The notes beneath the pieces were generated by a model. It did no database searches, had not been told where the DNA came from, and saw only the letters and a list, made by a program, of their open reading frames with translations. A program made the position numbers and the translations under genes. From Manduca sexta (Eukaryota; Arthropoda; Insecta; Lepidoptera; Sphingidae), in NCBI RefSeq assembly GCF_014839805.1, contig NC_051119.1:9541245-9605244 (forward strand): 64,000 bases of DNA. Reading direction: 5' to 3'. How positions within the stretch are numbered: position 1 is the first letter of the stretch; each line of letters starts with the position of its first letter. Positions 56,989 through 64,000 of the stretch are shown piece by piece.

Positions 56989-57237
56989 TTATTCGTAAAG
57001 AGCCTTTTTTGTACACAAAATTGTGACTGTTGTTTTAAAAGCTAAAAAATTTGTTGATAAAAGGGTTTTGTACAGGATTCCGTCATCAAAAACCCACATG
57101 TCTGTGAGTGTGGAGTGATACCAAACATTTACCGAAATATTAATTACTAGATCTCCATTTGGCGTGATTCTATAGCGCCCATTAGTGTAATTAATTGGAT
57201 CGCGTCTGTTATTAATAACAGCTCTTATTGCGTTGTG
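56989..57237 (-). other. Possible exon or pseudo-exon (open frame of 82 codons, no start)
   Basis: On the minus strand a frame stays open from 57237 to a TAA at 56989-56991. A candidate acceptor (ttattaataacag, preceded by a CTAAC branch-point-like motif) would start an exon at 57205. A possible donor (TCG|GTAAAT) would end it at 57133, giving 24 residues with NGRYRITPNGDLVINI. That phrase resembles the strand E-F part of insect immunoglobulin domains. GC content is raised locally. No partner exons were found, so this is a weak call. Confidence 0.22.
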
Positions 57238-57329
57238 TTAGGGTTTAAATTCGCTGTGATACAGTTAAATGGCGTCGCCAGTTTGTATGTCCTACGGTCA
57301 GCCTTGTTGATATGTTCTGTGCGAGCTAA

Positions 57330-58330
57330 TGTGTATTAAAAACGTTTAAGCGCGGTTTACATGGCGCTATAACATAAACACAATACAATGTAAATTATTA
57401 TTTACAATGTAAATTATTTCCATATTATTTTACAAATTTTTGCAAAGTTTTTGTTTTCCGAAAATGGGATAATTTAACCAAGTTCAAAGATAATTTTAAA
57501 ATTGATAGGTATGAAAAATGAAATATAATGCATATTTTAAATACATAATAAGTTATGACAGACTCTATAAACAAACTGCTTATATTTTCTTTATTTTTAT
57601 GTCAAAATACTCATCAAAATAAACCAAAGTATTTTCATTTCCCATACAAGTCGAGTTGTATGTTTCAAACTTTACATTTCCATCGGCTTTAATTTTTTTT
57701 ATTAAAGAAAAATGATATTGTTGTAATATATTTCCATATTGGCTTCTTTATTAAAAAAACTTAAATATATATTTAAGATATTAAACTTAAAATCATTATA
57801 TCAATACATAATATGCAAATTCCAATGTAATATACTTAGTATGTGTGATACCTTTTAACGTGGCCCATTTGAAAATTTATCAAAAATTAGAGTTAAAGAA
57901 CAAAATACATATCTTACTTAATGCAAACATTTGTAAAAATGTTTGGATATAAATGTAAACGCAGAAAAAGCTAAACAGATTTAGATGATATTTGGCACAT
58001 GAATAGACAATGTCCTGGATTAACCCATAGGCTACCTTTTATTCCGGTGATTTGCGCCCATGGAAAATAATTGGATTTTTAAAATAGTTGTAAGCGGGGT
58101 CATACAGATGACACTATAAAATGGTGCAGTATTTTAGGTACTAGTCTTTTCAAGCGGGCAAAGCAACGGCCAAAACCTAGTACTACACAAAATCTAGTGA
58201 ATTAAACTCCAAATATTTACCACCTACTTAGTAATATTTCTTATAACTCGTAGCACATTAAAAGTACCTAATATTTATCATCTAACAATGTTTCTCATAA
58301 ATCATAGCACTTTAAAATAAGGAAAACATT
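57330..58330. other. AT-rich DNA upstream of the 58.4-kb MBF2 gene
   Basis: No gene seen. A dispersed LINE-tail-like unit lies at 57955-58080 (gaatagacaatgtcctggat). Confidence 0.4.
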
Positions 58331-58438
58331 AACAAACATGTATACCACACCTTATTCACGAGTAAAGACATTTGACCTCCCGTCTCAAGCTCTCCCTCGC
58401 ACTACGCACTCAACAACAGCCCACAACAGACGTACAAA

Positions 58439-58771
58439 ATGTACAAACTACTCATATTGTTGTGTGTTACCTCCGTATACTCAAAAAGTGTCATCGTGGG
58501 ACAAGTGTACGACTACAATGGAGTTGTGAGGAAGGTGTTCGAGAAAGTTGTTGATTCATCATCAATACCGCTGATTAAAAGGGAGAAGGAAATCGACTTT
58601 GAACTGCCGACGCCTCAGCAGACGATAAAGGGAATAGCTATAAAGGATTTGGATAATGGACTGGCTGAACCAGCGATCACTCGCGGCGGACTTGGGTTCA
58701 ACTTCGTGAAACTAAAAATCAAAAGCGAGAGGGGATCCGGGTTCAAATACCTCGTGGAGATCTACGCCTGA
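58439..58771 (+). CDS. Small secreted MBF2-family protein (110 aa)
   Basis: This intronless frame starts with a signal peptide (MYKLLILLCVTSVYS). It continues with SIPLIKREKEIDF, TIKGIAIKDLDNG, the GGLGFNFVKLKIKSERG block and a terminal GFKYLVEIYA. The order IPL-basic, I-KDLD, GGxGxxxVxxKxK, G-(F/Y)K(F/Y)L(V/I)(E/D)(I/V)YA is shared with the 53.6-kb gene, so the two are paralogues despite only moderate identity. The only cysteine is in the signal peptide. The start is preceded by an AC-rich leader ending gacgtacaaa. I see no good TATA box. ATTAAA at 58948-58953 may serve polyadenylation. The function of these extracellular proteins is not established. Confidence 0.87.
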   Translation: MYKLLILLCVTSVYSKSVIVGQVYDYNGVVRKVFEKVVDSSSIPLIKREKEIDFELPTPQQTIKGIAIKDLDNGLAEPAITRGGLGFNFVKLKIKSERGSGFKYLVEIYA

Positions 58772-58947
58772 TTGTGATATTAGAATTAAGTGTTTAATTG
58801 TTGAAACTTCGCGTGGTCGTTCCAAAGCAGCTGATTTTTTATTAGCAATAGCCATTTTGTTTAAATATGTTTCATACTTTTTGTTGTGATTTCCGCATTA
58901 TTGCCTTTTTTGTTTTACACCTTAATAGTGAGGATTTTAAATCTGTG

Positions 58948-58953
58948 ATTAAA
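58948..58953 (+). terminator. Possible polyadenylation signal (ATTAAA) of the 58.4-kb MBF2 gene
   Basis: The common variant hexamer lies about 175 nt past the stop. An AATAAA appears further on near 59127. Confidence 0.35.
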
Positions 58954-59487
58954 TTAAATGAAGAAAGTGACCGAAATACAATATTGTGATCAATAACGTT
59001 TATTGGTAAGAAGCTATTGAGAGGTTTATGTATAAAAATTAAATTTTATTAGAAAGTGTTTTGTTGTATTAATTCTGACTTAAAGTTACGGTAATAAGGT
59101 TTCTTTCTTTACAATCTTAGAATAATAAATGCCCCACTTGTATTTCTGACTACCTCTTTAGTGACATAGACGTAAAGTTATGTATTTTTTATCTAGACTA
59201 TTGTTCGATTTTATTACCGTAACATACAATCGAATCTAATTGATACAAAGCAAATAAAATCCGGTTGCCATTGTAAACAAATCTAACCTGTTTTGTTAAT
59301 TTAAATATAAGATTACGAAACAGATATCAAGGCATCGGTCTACATACATGACTAGTATTTCTTGACCTTTAAAATAATATCCGACAACTAGTTCCTGTGA
59401 TTGGCGGAAAATGGTGCGAATATTGTACGCAGTAGTTTTGTCTGGGAGTAGTCATAATTTTAAATACAAAATAAAGACATATATCAT

Positions 59488-59575
59488 GCCTTTTTACCAC
59501 GAAGAGATAGGCAGAGGTGTAATCTGTGCATACACTTTTCACCAAGTGTATTGTAGGGGGTGAGTTTGAATTCCT
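59488..59575 (-). repeat. SINE family B fragment
   Basis: agataggcagaggtgtaatc and cacttttcaccaagtgtatt, reverse of the 3' part. Confidence 0.5.
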
Positions 59576-59939
59576 CCGAGCCCAATTCTACATATATTTC
59601 TATATTCTCGCCTCCTAGACAAACCTATCGCCATGTCCTCGTTCCTAATTTACAAGCTACTTCCGTTAATTTGTCATCTCGTTGGTTAGTGGTTGCTGTG
59701 GACTGAGAGGTACCGCGTTCGAATCTCAGGTTGGACAATAATTTATTTGTGTTTTCTAACAATTTGCCCGTTACAAGGCCTAAGATTGGATGACATAGGC
59801 AGGCGTTCTGTATATTTATACTAAGAAGATGTTGATGGAGCCCGTGCCTCATTAGAATGGCGCAAGCGCAAGTATAAGAGAATATTGTACAAGTCTATCG
59901 AAGTACCAACTTGAGGTAGTTTAGAAACCATCCTCATCA

Positions 59940-60095
59940 CCACTATTCTCAGCCTTTAGATGCCCACTTCAGAACATAGGCCTCTCTTAAAGATTTCAAG
60001 ACTAACCTGTTAGAAGCGGACTTCATTCAGCGGATTCCTGCGACCCGCACAAGGTCGACTGGCCACCATATCGACGCCCAACGCTTGGAAAATTT
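59940..60095 (-). repeat. LINE 3'-end fragment
   Basis: agaacataggcctctcttaa and cgacccgcacaaggtcgact in this orientation are typical of a non-LTR retrotransposon tail read backwards. Confidence 0.45.
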
Positions 60096-60099
60096 TCAA

Positions 60100-61140
60100 A
60101 CCAAAGATTACATTAAATCAATATGGTTCTCTTATTAAACAAGTAACTACTTAGTAATTGTCTTTCAGTTATTTAATCTATACTAATTATTTTAATAATA
60201 ATATATAAACTTGATGAGTTTGTTTGTTTGAACGCGTTAATCAATATTAAACCTATTTTGAATTATTTTTTATTAATACAAAGCTACGTTACTCTTAAGT
60301 GCTATAAGCTACTTTTCAAGAAAATGTAAAGCTGGATTTTTTATGCCTATTTTTTTACACACGGACGGAGCCGCATGCAATAGTTATATTGTATAAGTTG
60401 TTTGCCTATTATATCGTTCAATAAATTGGTTTTGCTGCATATTGCAAAACAAGTAAGATTGTACGTGATTCAAGCGTTATGTGGAAAAATAAATACTGCT
60501 TAGTAACGTAGTATTGTACAGTATTTTATTTCCTGATTATCACATCACATAGGCAGTATTAACAAATCAAATTCGCCTATGAGTAGAATCTCAAATAGAC
60601 ATTCGATGTATTAAACTATTTAAAAAAAGGTCAAGTTGTCATTAAGAGCTCATTCTCAGCTGAATCGGCGTTGTTTAATTAAAACTTGCTTTATGCTAAA
60701 CATTGAGATATGGCGAAAGATCGTGAGCTACATCTGCTCCGGAAAACACTATGCCGATCACGACACTCTGTCAAGAGTGTTACGACTAAAAAGAAAACAT
60801 TAAACTATGTTCAGCAGTTTCGTTCTTCTAATAAACATGTTTGAATATATCATAAACTAATATTTATATTTACTCATAGAAAGAAAAACGAAAAATACAT
60901 TTATTAGCCACAGATTGGGTTGTAAACATAATTTACAGTAAATAAAACTTATTATTAAAAATTATATAAAAAGAAAAACAAAATGAAAATACAGTTTTGA
61001 GGAATTTCATAGTTGGGTGAGTACCTACAGACATACTTACTCAGAAACTCACCCAGTGTGGACATAGGACCATAGGCCATAGGACATAAACTCGCAATAA
61101 GACTTTATTCCATAAAAAGACATTTGGCAAGGAAAATAAA
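60100..61140. other. AT-rich intergenic DNA, no gene seen
   Basis: No coding-like frame. A short inverted motif (gggtgagtacctacagacatacttactcagaaactcaccc) at about 61016-61055 could form a 9-bp hairpin. Confidence 0.4.
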
Positions 61141-61149
61141 AGTAACGTC

Positions 61150-61312
61150 GACCGTAGTAGATTAGTATTGCATGCGTGATACGACTTGGGTTCGAATCCC
61201 GGTTCGGGAAAAGTGATGTCTTTTCTGTTCAGTATCAGCCTCGTTTGTGTGCCCCAAGTAGTGACTCCTTCCTATCACATAATGGGACGGAACTCATAGC
61301 GAAAGATATTAA
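61150..61312 (+). repeat. SINE family B
   Basis: The B-box ggttcgaatcccggttcggg is intact; the body is shortened (tcacataatgggacggaact). Confidence 0.7.
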
Positions 61313-61369
61313 CCAAAATGGAACCGACACAACATATATGTACTAATATGCATAAATATAATAATAATA

Positions 61370-61686
61370 ATATCAGCCCTGTATTATATACTTGCCCACT
61401 GCTGAGCACGGGCCTCCTCTACTACTGAGAGGGATTAGGCCTTAGTCCACCACGCTGGCCTAGTGCGGATTGGTAGACTTCACACACCTTCGAAATTCCT
61501 ATAGAGAACTTCTCAGATGTGCAGGTTTCCTCACGATGTTTTCCTTCACCGTTAAAGCGAACAATAAATTCACAAAGAATACACACATGATTTTTAGAAA
61601 AGTCAGAGGTGTGTGCCCTTGGGATTTGAACCTGCGGACATTCGTCTTGGCAGTCCGTTCCACACCCAACTAGGCTAACGCCGCTT
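61370..61686 (-). repeat. Complete SINE family A
   Basis: From tatcagccctgtattatata to ccaactaggctaacgccgct; nearly identical to the 31.5-kb copy, so probably recent. Confidence 0.82.
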
Positions 61687-62117
61687 TTTATCTTCATAAA
61701 TGAGAACTGCAAATCATTTTAATGATAATTAGATTCTACATGAATACTACATAAAGAGAAAAAGGTAGGAATCGGGTTATGTGGATCCTTCGCCATTGCG
61801 GAACACTCATGGTAAAAAGTTGGTAAACAAATTGCTTCTGCCTTCCTTTCGACGATAAAAGGTGAAAAATGACTAAGTAAAAAACTCAGTTTTGTTCAAA
61901 TTTTAGGACATTACTATATTATAATTATGCAATACATTGTTTTAAAGTATAATATGACGTCATTGTTATACTGAACGACGAGGTCACAGACCCATTTTAG
62001 TCAAATTGTATTGTCATATCATCTAAATGGGGATGCCCCGCTCTATTTGAAGCTGAGGACTCACTAACGTCGTAGATGAAGCATCATCACGATGATTTTA
62101 CAACCGCATTAGTTATA

Positions 62118-62475
62118 TTGACTGCCTCGGTGGCGTAGTTGTGCAATACACGGTACGAGTACTGCGCTTAGGTCCTGGGTTCGAATCTCGGGTCGGGCCA
62201 AAATAATTGTGACTGGGTTTTTCCATCTTAAAACGATACAGTCACAACTCGGAGTCAGGAAGTTGGCGGTGTTATGATACGTCCGTGTCTCGTAAAGCAC
62301 GTAAAGCCAGTTTTCCTGCGGTCGTCTCTCCGGACTATGAGAGAGAAAGGACATAGAGTGCGCCTGTGTATTGCGCACACACTTGTGCATTATTTCTCCT
62401 GCGTGCCTGGCTGAACCCCGTTGAGATTGGCCGCCGTGGTCAAATATTCGGCTAGGAGGATTCATTCATTCAGTT
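62118..62475 (+). repeat. SINE family C, full length
   Basis: The tRNA-like head (ctgcctcggtggcgtagttg and ggttcgaatctcgggtcggg) is the same as in family B, while the body and 3' end (gattggccgccgtggtcaaa, aggaggattcattcattca) differ. Families B and C therefore share a head with different tails. Confidence 0.8.
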
Positions 62476-62479
62476 ATAT

Positions 62480-63430
62480 CTGTACTATACTATTACGAGG
62501 TTCTATGGTGTATTTTTTTATGTATAATATTATCAACTATTGAGAAATACGTAAACGACAATTTACACGATCCGCGTGGGACCTGTTTATTTATTTAATA
62601 AAATTAAGACGCAAAACAGATTACAATCAAAATTAAAGCTAATTATGAAATATACAAGCATAAAAACTAGATTGTATTCCTAAACATTGCGCCCTTATAC
62701 TGGTTAGTTACTTACATACTGTTGTTAGTTTTACAAAAAGAAACAAGTTATACGTAACATTCAGATTTATTTCCACTACATTTCAGTTAAATATTCCACA
62801 AAATATACTACAAATGGAATTATATTTGATATTTTGTAAAGCTTTAATTAATTGTAAATATTCGACATAACAAAATACTTCAAATAATAATATTTGTTTA
62901 TAAAGTTGAACCACCAATTAGTGGTAATATATTTCCATTATTTTCGTGTATTTTATCCTTATGATAATGATGGTTGGATAATTATGGTTTATTCCATTGA
63001 TATTGCACGAAAATAAACTTGAAGGCGAAAAAGTATCCCGCGGCGCGAATTGAGTTACGTTGTTTCGTTTAGTAAGCTAGTTTAGTAAATTGTCCTGCGA
63101 TAATTATTACGAACTGTAAGAGTTTTTTTCTTCAGTTATTAATTTTTAAATCTATGTCGGTTTTGACGTAGTACGTCAATTAATAATGAGGAAAACAAAC
63201 GGTAAAAAAATAAAAAGTGCGTTATCTATTCCTTGTATCTCCGCTGAAAATCTAAGATTATTTATTTTTTAATGTCATACCAACAGTCAATCGACGAAAC
63301 ATGCTTAATTTGAATTACAACATATATAGATGAGTCTACTCTTATTGTACCACTTGTACCACTAACCGATTCATCAATGTCCAGCCCAAACTTGGATTTA
63401 GAAAGACGAAAACACGAACTAGTCTTTATG
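62480..63430. other. AT-rich intergenic DNA, no gene seen
   Basis: No coding-like frame or intact repeat was recognised. Confidence 0.4.
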
Positions 63431-63434
63431 ACCT

Positions 63435-63620
63435 TCACATGTAACTACTGGACATAATAAGACTTAACATCTCATGTCTTAGAATGGCGAGCACAGTGCA
63501 ATACCATACAATACTTTGTAATGCATGGTGTTGGATAGTGTTTCTACTGTTTATGGGCGGTCGTATCACTTACCATCAGGCAAAAGGCAAGCTTGTCTCG
63601 TCATATAAAGCAATAAAAAA
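63435..63620 (+). repeat. Short repeat, family E
   Basis: actactggacataataagac to atcaggcaaaaggcaagctt. Confidence 0.65.
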
Positions 63621-63689
63621 AAACACGAATAACGCCGCAAGCAATAGTTTTTACTGGCGATATTGCCAGTAAAATTAAAAGGAAAACTT

Positions 63690-63822
63690 TAAATCAAGCG
63701 ATAATTCTCAAAGAATGCACACATAACTTTAAAAATGTCAGCGGTAGGTATCCTTGGATTTTGAACCTGCAGATATACGTCTCAGCAGTTGGCTCTACTC
63801 CTAACTAGGCTATCGCCGCTTC
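63690..63822 (-). repeat. SINE family A, head part only
   Basis: caagcgataattctcaaaga to ctaactaggctatcgccgct on the plus strand; the 3' half is missing. Confidence 0.65.
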
Positions 63823-64000
63823 TTATATTATAAAAAGAAAGATATCGTAAATAGTTCTCATTCAAAACGATTTCGTAAAGACATTAATAATAATAAAGTA
63901 ATACTAGTATCTATATACCTGACGTTCTCTATACCTGAGAAGGTTTTTAAGACATTGCATAACTTAAGTCGTCGTATGTAAATACAATACTCTCGCTTAA

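Overview
The window is eukaryotic nuclear DNA from an insect, almost certainly a moth or butterfly (Lepidoptera). It is AT-rich and gene-poor, packed with short tRNA-headed SINEs, Helitron-like ends and MITEs of lepidopteran type. The genes I can recognise are the insect F-box/LRR gene ppa (FBXL14) and a cluster of MBF2-family secreted proteins. I cannot name the species. Nothing bacterial (operons, CRISPR, Shine-Dalgarno sites) is present.

Layout. 1-12.2 kb: AT-rich intergenic DNA with SINE copies and one Helitron-like element. 12.2-14.0 kb: a GC-rich island with the single-exon ppa/FBXL14 gene on the minus strand (12340-13674) and its CpG-rich promoter side. 14-40 kb: intergenic DNA with many transposons. 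It includes a perfect 38-bp hairpin next to an unexplained open frame (15.3-15.6 kb), a MITE with 64-bp inverted repeats (18.6 kb), a pair of CTCF-like motifs (18.2 kb), nested SINE/Helitron insertions (16, 31 and 32.8 kb), and a 41-bp-period minisatellite split by a hAT element with an 8-bp target duplication (33.7-35.0 kb).

40-59 kb is the gene cluster. 40286-40404 (+) is a signal-peptide exon ending in a consensus splice donor; its partner exons were not found. 42977-50518 (-) is a four-exon gene that I assembled from matching splice sites and phases. It encodes a 166-aa secreted protein that looks MBF2-like, and its two large introns are full of transposable elements. 53592-53921 (+) and 58439-58771 (+) are two intronless MBF2-family secreted proteins of 109 and 110 aa. 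A weak possible minus-strand exon lies at 57.1 kb. 59-64 kb is intergenic with further SINEs.

The MBF2 genes probably form a local family cluster of small extracellular proteins; their role is not known from sequence. ppa is unrelated to them: it encodes the substrate-recognition subunit of an SCF ubiquitin ligase. The least ordinary observations are the multi-exon MBF2-like gene, the hairpin/open-frame pair at 15.3 kb, the twin GC-rich retroelements inserted 13-26 bp apart in one SINE at 45.2-45.9 kb, and the minisatellite with dimer structure.
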